A model generated the notes under the pieces. The model had not been told where the DNA came from. It was given only the letters and a program-made list of their open reading frames with translations, and did no database searches. Made by a program: the position numbers and the translations under genes. Positions 47,082-58,504 of a DNA stretch of 64,000 bases are shown here, piece after piece (the stretch's first letter is position 1; each line of letters opens with the position of its first letter). Origin of the DNA: Tamarix chinensis. Taxonomy: Eukaryota > Streptophyta > Magnoliopsida > Caryophyllales > Tamaricaceae. The DNA is taken from assembly GCA_030549775.1 (NCBI GenBank), contig CM060178.1:73067152-73131151 (forward strand), read 5' to 3'.

Positions 47082-47690
47082 TCATTTATTTGGAATAAGC
47101 ATACTAGGAACAAGATCAATGGCATGTTCTATACCTCTTAAACATGGTAATCGAGGAGGTAAATCATTAGGAAATACATCATTATATTCATCAAGCAACT
47201 TAACTAGATTAGTATTTTTAATTTTTAGCTTCTCAAGGTTAGAATCTTTAGTATCTAAAGTATAACAAATTCCTTCTTCTTTTATGCACTTTTCCATAGC
47301 CTTTTCATGTAAAAACAATCTCTTTTTGTCATCACTTAAAAGTATATGATCACATATAGAAGGTGTCAATCTATACAATTGTTGTTCTTTTTTCACCACA
47401 TATTCATTAGTTACTCCATCATGAGTTTCTTTTCTATTGTATTGCCATGGTATTCCTAAAAGTAATCCACAAGGATCCATAGGCAAAACATCATATAGAA
47501 CTTCATCATGGTAATCTCTAATGGAAAATGTGACTAAGGTTCTTTTCTTTACTTTAGCTCTTTTGTCTTTTTTTAGCCATTGTAAAGAATAGGGCTTAGG
47601 ATTATTAGTAGTCTATTAACCAAGTTTCTTAACCGTCGCTTCAATAGCAACATTCGTACATGAACCACTATCAATAATGAGTCTACAAAC
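47082..47690 (-). pseudogene. element C protease and protease-RT linker
   Basis: The protease active site reads CRLIIDSGSCTNVAIEATVK, with the DSG near 47664-47672, and keeps its catalytic Asp. A TAG stop follows LG at 47616. The linker (47082-47486) is an open frame of 134 codons reading CGLLLGIPWQYNRKETHDGV and NEYVVKKEQQLYRLTPSICD. It ends VFPNDLPPRLPCLRGIEHAI-DLVP, the block that precedes RT in CRM/Galadriel-type elements. Confidence 0.85.
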
Positions 47691-48727
47691 CATGTCACCT
47701 AATTTACACTTAGTCTTAAAAATTTTCTCTGTTCGAGTAGGTGTCATAGTAGGTTGGATTTGTAAGGCTCTTTCAATTATGAAACATAGATCTCCTTCTT
47801 CTTCATCCATGGTTAATATTTCATTAGGAGATTCAATTTCTATATTCTCATCATTAGACTTAACATAGGCTTTGTTTGATCTAGTTTGTCTTACAAAATT
47901 TAAAGCCAACTTGATTAAGTCATCAAGAGAATCATAAGAATACATGTCAACTTTATCTCTTATCAAGTTATTCAAGCCACCTAAGTATCTAGCATATTTT
48001 TGTTCTTTTATTTCTTTAACATCACAAATAAGGGCTAGTTTTTCAAATTCTCTAGTGTATTCTTATACACTAAATAAGTCTTTCCTTAGAGTTGTCATTT
48101 TCCCATACATATCTTGCTCATACTCTCTGGGCATAAATTTTTTTCTTAGGTTCTTCTTAAGTTTTTCCCAAGATTTTTTCTTTGACTTATCTTATCTTTC
48201 TCTTGTCCTTTTTAAATTATCATACCAAATTCTAGGAAACTTTTTAAACTTAAGAGTAGCTAGCTTGTATTTTCTCTCATCATCATACTCTCTAAATTCA
48301 AAGATAGCTTTAATTTCATGCAACCACTCATAGAATAATTCTACATTCGAATCACTAAAAAATTTAGGAAGTTCAAGTTGAATACCTTGATCTTCATTGT
48401 AAGCATGTCTTACTTGGAATGTATGTGGCCTTCTTTGATTGCTTGGGTCAAAGGAACTCATCTCATATTCTACACCTTCATTGTGATGCATGCCTGAATA
48501 CCCACATCCACCTTTTGCATGGAAGATAGGCTTACTTTTTCCCTCCACACTATCGTGTGTGGTCTCCATGCAATTTGGGCATGGTCAATGTGCCTCTTGA
48601 TTGGCTAGTTTGGCTTCCACACTTTATAGTTGGTGTTGAAGTTTTTTTGATTATCTAATTGAGCATCCATTCTTGTTATTAGGCTCTTGATAGACTCTAC
48701 CAAGGCATGAACCTCTTCACTTCCCAT
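47691..48727 (-). pseudogene. gag: element C gag lacking a zinc knuckle
   Basis: The probable start is the ATG at 48725-48727 (MGSEEVHALVESIKSLITRM), the first after the leader, with a TAG stop about 40 codons on. The frame at 48192-48569 reads IQLELPKFFSDSNVELFYEW, HEIKAIFEFREYDDERKYKL and FPRIWYDNLKRTRE, the capsid core. C-terminal capsid sequence (SYDSLDDLIKLALNFVRQTR) then runs directly into SNKAYVKSNDENIEIESPNE and the protease. There is no Cys-rich knuckle between them, whereas element B retains a remnant. This looks like a deletion of the nucleocapsid part. Confidence 0.82.
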
Positions 48728-49590
48728 AGTGAAGGGTGACACACACTTCCTCTTTGCCCAAAAGAATTGCTACAAACGTGTATGTGCTAGAATTTTCCTA
48801 TAACCAAACAAGACAAAAATATTTTGCCAATTCTTAAATAAGTTGAGGAACACTACCTAATATCTTGATCACGTGCAAATGGAGGGCAATGTAACCACAA
48901 AATCAAAGCATGCACGCATGAACCAAACTGGCTGGAAGGTATTCTTCTTGTGTGGTTCAAAATCAAGCCTTATAAAATAATGATGGTTGTCGATTTTCTT
49001 CAACACATGGAGATCCTCAAGTTGAAGATAGTGCTACACACATAGAAGATGTGAAGAAGAAAAAATAGAATAATATGGATTGGAATTGGAGAGGAAATGG
49101 ATTGAACTAAGCCAAGGCACACACAAAAAGCTTTCTCAACCCTACGAACCCAACTATATGGTATCAGGGGTCGGGTGTTTTCTTACGAGAGTTGGTATTT
49201 GAATTAGAAGAATGGAACTAGATGGATAATTGGCTGAGTAACTGAAAAAATAGGGATATAAAATAAAAGAGAAAGGGATGGTGGAAGTAGAAGTAAAGGC
49301 TCGAATTTAGAACAAGGCAAACACACAGGTGGAGTTTCAGAAAGTTGAAGGAAAATGCAGATCAAAGGTTTTAGGAAGTCTCTTATATGGTTGCAGAAGA
49401 TTACAACAAGATGGTTGTAAGAATTTAAGATCTTCAATCAAGAACTCAATGAAGAATCAAGAATGAAAACAAGATGAAAAAGGGGGTTGAAGTATGCTGG
49501 GTGATAATTTTCTTGCAGGTGAACTCCTCACATACAACTGCAAGAAAATTGAAGGAACTTGCACTGACACATAATGCAATGGATTTAGAG
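48728..49590 (-). other. untranslated leader of element C
   Basis: The 860 bases between the primer binding site and the gag start hold no convincing frame. The region has a Leu/Pro-rich antisense frame at 49204-49437 without any motif. Confidence 0.6.
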
Positions 49591-49602
49591 GCTTTGATAC
49601 CA
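49591..49602 (-). promoter_or_regulatory. primer binding site, initiator Met tRNA type (element C)
   Basis: The minus strand reads TGGTATCAAAGC, one base from the consensus. Five bases separate it from the LTR edge at 49608. Confidence 0.88.
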
Positions 49603-49607
49603 AAATT

Positions 49608-50411
49608 TGATGTGAATCAAAGGGGAGGGAAGGAAGCAGGATCTAATACCAATGGATAGCTGCATTGGTGGAATGAGATTGCAAGACTCACTTCAGTTTA
49701 GGGGATTAAACTCGATGAAAGTTTTAGGTCGGAAGCTTGAGTTGAGTTCGAATGTTTGAAGTTACATTCAACTTTGAACAAGGAATGTGGGATATCTATT
49801 ACTCCAAAGGAGAGATAAAAAGTTCTTAACTTGGTAATTTTTATTCAAATGATCTTCTTCTCCCAACTTATGCATGTACAAGGGTATATATATAGGGAGG
49901 GAGAGTAGTCGGCACAATCAAGGCTTAAATTAGCCGGTTATTCCCTAAATTCAAGCTATATTATCCTACGTGAGTTAGGCCCATATAATGCCTAACCTTA
50001 ATCATAATATCATTATCTAAATGATATTACTGACTAACATGACAAAGCCACACAACCAACTATGATACATACATGAAATTACATCAAACCCTAGCTTACA
50101 TAAAATACACTTAGGGTTTACAACAAGTTTAATATAACTAATGATAATCATCACCATATCTTATTGTAGTGTCATCCCATGTATGCCATAGCCTGTATAC
50201 TTTGGATGCTTGTACAGTTTAAGGTGTGTTAACATCTTCTCCTTGAAAATATGTAACATACCTGCAAGAATACCTCAAACTTTTTTCAATACCAACTGTA
50301 GAGATATTATCAAGAACATTTGATATGATTGGCTCCAATATTAAGAAAGCTAATTCTTTCTTACCTTGAGAATCAATAGGAATATGATAATCATTAGATG
50401 CTCCTACATCA
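49608..50411 (-). repeat. 5' LTR of element C
   Basis: This 804-bp LTR pairs with 43759-44581. It has a ~20-base deletion relative to the 3' LTR near 49790 ('gaatgtggg..atatctatt'). Confidence 0.92.
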
Positions 50412-53400
50412 AATACCCATTATAGAAAGTTATCAAAATGTTCCCTTCGCTAAAGTTGGCTTTAATAGCCACATAGGCACAAGCCATAAAAATGGTTATT
50501 TAACTTAAGAAGTAATTTTTGGAATAGTTTAACAATGTAATTACCTATGTTCTTAACATATAATATATCATAAATTAAAAAGAATAATTTAGTAAAACTT
50601 TTAAGTTTAGATTCATATAAAATATTAGATTTTCTTTTAAAATAATTTAATTAAGGTTTGAAATGTGATGCATCACAAAGGGTTTAGGCACTCGAAGAAA
50701 CGGGGACTAATGGCCAACTGATCGAGACCCAAAATTTGTATTTTGTGATTTATATTCATTATTGGTCCTAATTAATTTACAAATTAAATAATTTTATATA
50801 TTTAATTATAGAAAAATATTTTACACATTTTTTATACTATTTTCTAATTTTTAGAATTTATTTGATATTTTGCTTAATAAATATTTATTTGATCTATTAT
50901 TTACATATAAATATTATTTAAAAATTAATTGAAGTCAACCATTGATCTTGATAACTATTTGTGGATAACTCCTACCCAAAATTTAGATATAAAACATTAT
51001 CATGTTTCTTTTGCCACAAAATCTTCCTTAGATACAAATCATACCTCTTATTTAAATCCTAAGAGTAAGGACAATGGGGTAGCTTCAGGGGATTTAGTGG
51101 GTTGTTTAGCATTTAATAGGCTAATATTTTAAGGGCATATAAAATAAGAAGTAGTATCATTGTAAAATGGGAGCATTATAACATATTCAGATACTTAAAA
51201 CTAAATACAAGAATATTTAATCATATAAATTACTTTATTATTAGTAATTATACTTAAAAATTATTAAAACATTAGTGAAATATGTAAATAGTTTGATGAC
51301 ACATTGAAGTTTGTGTCATCATTGTAAGTTATTATTTTATCAAGTACCTAATGAGTAGCTCAACATCAATTTTCTTTTATTTTTATTTTTATTTTAAAAT
51401 GGCTTAAGCTACCCACCTAAGCTCATTTACTATTCTAGCCCTAACAACTTGAACCTTCTTTGCTTGCACTCAAACTTGTTTCTGATCCTCCCTATGTCAA
51501 TGATATGATACTTGTATTTCTTTTCTTTTAATTTATAAGTCCTTTGTGAAGTGAGGGAGTGTTTACTCAGTTAGTTACATATTATACATAGACTATAAGC
51601 CTTTTTCCTTTACTCTCAAAACTTTCTAACCATTGAAAATTATTTTCTCCCTTTGTTCTTATCCTACTTGAGCCTTCATCATTTAAATTATCCATTGTAT
51701 TCCTTATAATTTTTACATAAATACATTTGATTCAAAGTGGTTTAGGGTGTCTAATGAAAAATATAATTTTATAAGTTTTTTAAGGAATTTTATTATTTTG
51801 CATTAAATCAGAGTGTTTCTAGAAGTAAAATATATGTTGAGGTGCTAATAAGATAAGTATAAAAAGTGTACTTTATGGATTGCAATGGATGTGTGTGTGT
51901 GTGTGTGCGTGTGTGGTTTTTAAGTGAAATGAACATTTTAAAGTATTATGTCATTTAAGGTATATTAAAAAATGTGTATAATTTAGGAAACTTATATCCA
52001 TAATTAATATGGTTGTATTGATGTAAAAATTCTTTGGCTAAGTTTTGTTTAATAACAATATGGTATGGTGTCAAAGTGGCTAAAATGAAATTAGTTAAGC
52101 CTTGGGGTAATTTCATCATTTCTTGGGTTGAAAACATTTTTTAAAGTTTGGTTTTGGTCAATAAGTCTTTTAGATGCTTGATTTTGGTAAAGTGTAGGGT
52201 TAAAATTGATGCTTTATGGCAAAGTTGTGAATTAGGGTTTTCAAGTATAAAATGTCTTTTTTTTTCTTTGAGTGTTCATTTTTTTATGTTTTATAATCAT
52301 TTATATAAGTATTTCTATTTATTTTAAAGGTATGAGTGTGTTGGTATGAATTTAAAGAAACATAGAAGTTATCTTAAATGTTCCGTCGGGACTTGTATGG
52401 CAGCGAAAAAGCAATGGACCTGATATGTCAAATGAATAGTGGAGATGCCATGATCCCCTATAGATCAAGATGGTGGATTATGTTAAGTAGAATTTATTCA
52501 TGGAAATTAGTGATGTTAATATGATGGTTTGTTTAAGTAACTAAGTATGAACCTTATGATGTACGTTGGTTATTAATCCGTCAATAAAAAATAATAATTA
52601 AAGTGAATGAACAATTGAGAAAAATCGTGCATTTTGGTTTATATGAGATGGCCTCAAAGTTAGGATTCTTCTTTTCTATCTTTCATTTTTTTTATTTTTT
52701 TAGCTATCTATAGAAGTCAAAGTAGCCTTATATGTATTCTATAAGTTTCTATATACCCTATATTGGGTATAAATATTTATGCCCTATTTGAATCATCTCA
52801 GTTTTTAGATTTGATCTAATTTGCAAAAGTTTAATGTATCATATTTATTAGTTTATAATAATTATTTCCATATTTCTTTCATTAGTATTACTAATATATT
52901 TATCATTACTATTATTTTTATAATCAATATAACTTATTTCATATTATTTTTATTATTATTTGAAAAATTGATATGATCTAATATAAACTAAAAATATAGC
53001 ACGGAAAATAGTGCCCTAATGATTAGGTGACCTATAGTGGATGAGCTATGGATATCATTTGAGGGCTAACATGTTTACTACCTTACTAGTTAAATATATA
53101 AGTATTTTTGAAGAGTTGTGGTTGCAATTTGAGTGATAGTAGAGCTAGATTAGTAATTCTCCATTTGTAAAGTGGATAATAAATCGGAATTTTTTAATAG
53201 GAAACTATGAAATATAACATGGTTGTTCATTTAAGTGTTGGTGTTTTTCAATATTGCATGAATGGTGTTATCTTATTAATTATGTTATAACATATATATT
53301 ATCCTTTCAAGAATAGCATTATTGCATGTATAGTATGATTGTATGTTATCCTTATCACATGAGCCATGTCATTATATTCATAATACATTTTTCTAGAATC

Positions 53401-54399
53401 CTATAAAATATATTTAAAATTATATTTATATAAAAAAGATTGGTTTTGGTTTTGGAAAGGAGTTATAATTTGGGTATGAACATGAATTTCAGGGGTATAA
53501 GTTGACCAAATTTCCAAATCGATTGACTAACACACCCAAAGTTTGCATTTTGATGTTCAAGATAAACAATGGACTTGTTTCCCGAATCAATCAACTAATT
53601 ATGTTATGATTACATATCCTTTTCTATTTTTGCTTTAATTTTTTTAATATTTATTAAAATTTCTGACTAGAGTCTCTTTGTTCTAATAAATATATTTTAG
53701 TGCTTTGGAAATATTTTCACATTATTTAGATTATTCTATTATTCCATTTTAACTAAAAATCTTCCAAAAGCTCTTTTGAAATACTTTCTCACCTACCATC
53801 TCTCTATCCCTCATTTTCCTTTCTCCACTACCATTAAGTCTACTTATAATAAAGTTGATATTGCCTCTACCACATGATATCTTTACCTTGCCCTTGTCAT
53901 GGCTTGATTGCATTGCATCCCTCTTATTTTCATCATTTTCCTTTCTTCCACTTTAGTCCCTTACACTTGAGTAAAGTTAAATCTCTCTCTCTTCCCCCAT
54001 GTAGATTGAAACCCCTTTTCAGGATTCATTTCTAATTGATTCTTCCTTGAGGCTTCTATTATAACTTTTCCACCAGTTTGTAACATCAAATTCTATTTAT
54101 ATCCTCACATAATTGAAACTAACGAAATATTTAAATGGTGAATTATATGAATTGGCTTGGTGGCCTTATGTGATATTATCTTCTAATCACTCAATACGGT
54201 GGCTTAGATGCCTTAGCTTGAGTTTCGTATCAGTACCTAGAAACACACAATTAGATTTATTTATAACTTTGAATTGTGACTTGTGATACCACCAAATATT
54301 AATATATGATGGAATTAAGATTATGTGACTTTTTCTCAAACTCTCAAGGTCTCTAACTAAGAGTAAATGGGCAAGTCACCCTTTTATTTATTATTTTCA
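50412..54399. other. AT-rich sequence, no gene recognised
   Basis: The frame at 50929-51132 (67 codons, KSKDNGVASGDLVGCLAFNR) has no recognised motif. A (TG)n tract lies at 51890-51916. The right part may be the 5' portion of the LTR that ends at 55364. Confidence 0.45.
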
Positions 54400-55364
54400 C
54401 TCTTTACCTATTTCCTTCTCTACTAGATTATACTTGGTAGGGGTATGCGTGCATTTTTATAAGGTGTAGGGGTAGCATTGGTGTTGAGATTAGGTGAGTA
54501 TCATATCCTTATACAAGCCTCCTAGTGCTTTGTATGTCCATATCTTATGTGGATGAATTATCCCATTTGAGTTAACTATCTAAACAAATACACATATGGT
54601 ATGGTGGATGCAACATCCCCTAGGCATGTCCCTTTAATTTATTGAGACAACTAGTGGTGGATGTTATATCCTATTGGTGCATATTGTGTTACCCTAACAT
54701 TTTTTCACGGTAAAGATTTGCGTGTGGTTGGTTGAATATCTTAATTATTTGAAATTATGTGGTCACTTAATAGAATAATAATAATATGGCTTATCTTATA
54801 TGAGTTTAATGAATTGATTTGTGTTTTTATCCCTCATACATGATTCATATGCAAGTATATGCTATAATATTTTATCATGTGACCTCAGTATACAACATGA
54901 GTTTTACCATGTTTAAGGTATCTTATTTTTAAAAGTATTTTGTAATACAAATACTATAATTATTTGGTCATTGTGATGATCTAGCTTCTATTCTAGTGAA
55001 CAGAGGATAATTTGTAGGGTTAAAATTCTTAGCTAGAGTATGCTGAAGATGATGATGTGGGCCAGTAACTAGCCATAGGTTGGAGATTAAGATTTTGGAT
55101 TTATTTTTCCTATTTATTTTTTGTTATTTTTTTTTTATCTTTTTTGCTATTTAAACTCTTAGTTTTGATCTCTGTATTTATATCATTATCATTAGCATTG
55201 TTGGTTGTTATTGCATTAACTTAATTATTTTGTTTAGTTTTGCCTTGCATCAAGCATACATCTCCCATTTTCAATTTGGTCATGATATCCGCTCATGTTG
55301 TTTTCAAATGCTTATGTATTATCTTTAATGAATTTCTTAAGTTCTAAAATTTAGGGGTGTTATA
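54400..55364 (+). repeat. 3' part of a long gypsy LTR (low-confidence)
   Basis: The stretch ends in TTTAGGGGTGTTATA, close to the GGGGTGTTACA terminus of LTR D. Near 54600-54680 it carries 'gtatggtggatgcaacatcccc' and 'actagtggtggatgttatatcc', which resemble the 'tagtggtgtggactatgtccc' part of the LTR D module array. The left end is unknown. Confidence 0.42.
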
Positions 55365-56450
55365 ATATGTTATGATTGTAAAATCACATGTATTGTCTTA
55401 CATGAATTGTCATGCCCTAAGTATTTCCTACTAACATTATATGGGAGGTTATGATACTCATTACATTGTGTATAGATATTATACTATTCTAGGTGATATA
55501 TCACAAGAATTAGATGATGATCTTGCAAAATTTGGTGTATAATTGTAGCAAAGTGATGAATTTAGGCCTTAGGAACATAAATGTAACTATCTAGTGTTAC
55601 ACGTGCTGACATGTTTTTAACATGTGGATATCTTAGGATATTAGTACTTGTATTTCCTTAGTATTTATATTTTGTGGACTATGTTTGTATTTTTAGTTGA
55701 TCTCCATATTATCGGTATATATTTTTTATCATCATGACTATTCTACTATTTATCTATCTTGTGTTTGAATTATTATTGAAGTTTAAAATATTTTAACATT
55801 TTATTGGGAATGAGAATGGTACGATAATCGGAATTATATTAAGTGAGTTACCACCACCCTCTAATTTGTGTCTAAGCTTATCCAAAATAAGTTTTAAAAA
55901 TAATTTAAAAAAAATTTTGAAATGTTACACGTATTTTCAAACTCACCTCTTTACCATTTTGTAATGGTATAACCTTGGATTACTCGACATATCTCCTATC
56001 ATTCTCTATGTCCCTAGCAAGGATCCATAAGGGTGGCTAGCATGTGCAATGGCTAATAGGCCCATTTCATTCTTAAGGTTTTGAAATGAAACTAATCATC
56101 TTTAAATTGTAGTGTCATGTTTAACCATATATAATTTGAAGGTTTTCTGGTTTGAGTTGTTGAGAAATGTTGACACTAGAGCCAAGGGGGCATTGAGATT
56201 TAGTTTATTTTATTGGATGAAAAACCATGAAAGGTTTGTATACTACTTCCATCTTTGATTTTAGGTATTAGACAAAGGAATATTTTGTTAGTTGTAGTTT
56301 CTAAGATAATGTATTATCTAAATTGGTAGGGTTATCCTCAAACAAGTGTTCCTATCCACATTACGCACAAAATTTTACCAATACTACAACATTAATATAA
56401 GCTAGAATAGGAGTAGTTAATTTAATCTTTAAATCTTCAGTATATTTGTA
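55365..56450. other. unassigned, with another LTR-like terminus
   Basis: A second LTR-like end, TTTTGAAATGTTACA, occurs at 55915-55929. Otherwise nothing is recognised. Confidence 0.4.
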
Positions 56451-57139
56451 CACTACTACAAAAACTAGAAATAATAACAGGACATTAACAATAGTATAGT
56501 TTTAATAACGATTATAGTTAAAAATAGTTATTAAAAGGGCAATGCTAAAATTTGCATGAACTTTTTAATAAGAGTTCATGTAAAATCGTTATTCAAAGAG
56601 GTTTTAATAATAGCTCATACAGGAACCATTGTCAAAAGTTTCAAAGTTTTAATAACAATTTTTATTAAGAACCGTTATTAAAACATATGTTTTAATAGCA
56701 GTTTGACAAAGAACCGTCATTAAAAATATGCATTTAATCTTTATTTTATGCTAAATTAATATGTGTTAGGGTTTAATAAATACATAAATCAATGACAGAA
56801 ACCCTAATTTGATTATATTTTAACAACGGTTTAATTGAAAATCGTTATTAAAACATGGTTTTCCATAATAGTTTTTACTTCAAAACTATTATTGAAACCT
56901 TTTTTTAATAATGGTTTTACTAAAGAACCATTATTAAAATATTGTTTTTAATAAAGGTTTTTACTTAAAAATAGTTATTAAATATGAAGTTTACACTCAT
57001 ATTCGTGGGTTTTTGTATATTTTTCTATAATGGTTATGAACCTTTATTAAGGATTTAATAATGGGTGGTTCAATAATGGTTGAAAACCGTTATTAAAACT
57101 ATAAAGTTATTGTTATTAAAACCCCTTCCTAAGGTAGTG
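56451..57139. mobile_element. non-autonomous CACTA element built of short hairpins
   Basis: This 689-bp element begins CACTACTACAAAAAC and ends AAGGTAGTG (inverse CACTACC). It is flanked on both sides by GTA (56448-56450 and 57140-57142), the 3-bp target duplication of CACTA elements. The interior is filled with GTTATTAAAAC words (56527, 56674, 56845, 56930, 57090, 57110) and their inverse GTTTTAATAAC (56500, 56600, 56650, 56905), many pairing as AACCGTTATTAAAAC/GTTTTAATAACGGTT hairpins. No transposase frame exists. Confidence 0.85.
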
Positions 57140-57224
57140 GTAATAGTTGAAACAATAGCATGTCATTCTAAGAAAGTATCATCCTTTATGACTACTAGAG
57201 ATTTCTTGGATGCATTGGTCCTTG

Positions 57225-58449
57225 TGTAATACCCCACTTTACCTAAACTTGTTTAATATTATAGTTATGAAAATTTTATTCTAAACAAGGCATATTAGAT
57301 CTTTTGAATCATCCTAATCTCTTATGTCTCACTGGACTTGTTATTTTCTATTATTTTTTCCATTTTCAATATTCCATAGGGGGCATTGTTTTGTACCTTA
57401 TTTTAGTTCTATATTAACCTTGATATTTACGTACTCTGGTTTTATTAATTAATGTTGATATGTTATGGTATTTAATCCCTTAATTATTTTCAAAATGATA
57501 AACATATATTTTGAGAAAAAAAGTGTTATTCATGATTCTAATTAGTGTATATCATCCTTTAGGCCCATAAATTACCCTTTTTTATTATCTAAAATATCAA
57601 AAAGTTTGAAGATACTTGAATTTTAAAATTATTGAACTAAAAATTAATTAAAAATATTAAAAATTATTTATATTATTTTTAGATTTGATTCACCAACTTC
57701 ATATAGAATTGGGTACCAAACTCAACTTTTAATTTCCAAATATTATCCATGCTTTGTAAGGCTCAATCTAAACTACTCATTAAACTTTAATAAAGTGAGT
57801 TTAGTCTCCATGTGGCCCTTAGGACATACATTTAGCCCCTCCCTTCCTTTTCCTTGTTTTTTCCTTTATTTTATTCCATATTATGTCGTTGATTAACATT
57901 ATATCATTTAAATATCCTACACACTTAGTCATTTTCTCTTATCATCTTATTTCACTTTATCATCAACCTAGAAGCCCTTAACCTTCTTTTCCAATCCACC
58001 ATACTATTCTCTTCTTCTCTCCATTGATTCTTCTTCTTTAATCTTCATCTTTGATCCTTCTCTTTTTATGATTTGTTTTCAATGCTTACAATATGCCATT
58101 TTCAAGGAAGAAAATTGATTTGGGTGTATTTCTCTTTTTCTAGGGGCATTGTATATTAAGCAAACATTTTTATACTAATAATAGATAGAATATAAGGTCT
58201 TAAGCATGCATTTGTCATGATTTTAGTCAGAAGACCCTTTTTACCCTTTAGGTATTAGCTTAAGGCCACTAGGGATTTTTTATGTTAATGATTTTTTTTC
58301 ATTTTATACTAGTGTTGCCATCATATGCATTGGTGTTTTTAAATAAATTTTAATACATAAGATGTTTAGTTTTGAGCATGATTAGGCTTTGTTTGATTAT
58401 TTTGAAGTTTAAACATGTTTAAGTGTTCCCTTTTTTTCTCTTATAATTA

Positions 58450-58504
<55 letters not shown>

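Larger units (their letters stand above)
43759..50411 (-). mobile_element. element C: Ty3/gypsy retrotransposon related to B
   Basis: LTRs at 43759-44581 and 49608-50411 both run TGATGTGAATC to GCTCCTACATCA on the plus strand. The flanking pentamers are AATAT (43754-43758) and AATAC (50412-50416), one base apart. A primer binding site and the gag-protease-RT-RNase H-integrase order are present on the minus strand. The LTRs differ at about 10 of 165 positions by eye, so C is younger than B. Domain wording agrees block by block with B, so both belong to one lineage (CRM/Galadriel-like). No zinc knuckle is found between capsid and protease. Stops and a lost RT Asp make it inactive. No later insertion interrupts it. 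Confidence 0.9.

Noticed and set aside
50929..51132. 67-codon frame (MKSTIDLDNYLWITPTQ...)
   Set aside because: It has no recognisable domain, is short, and lies in AT-rich unassigned DNA. It may be a fragment of a copia-type or other element, but nothing supports that.
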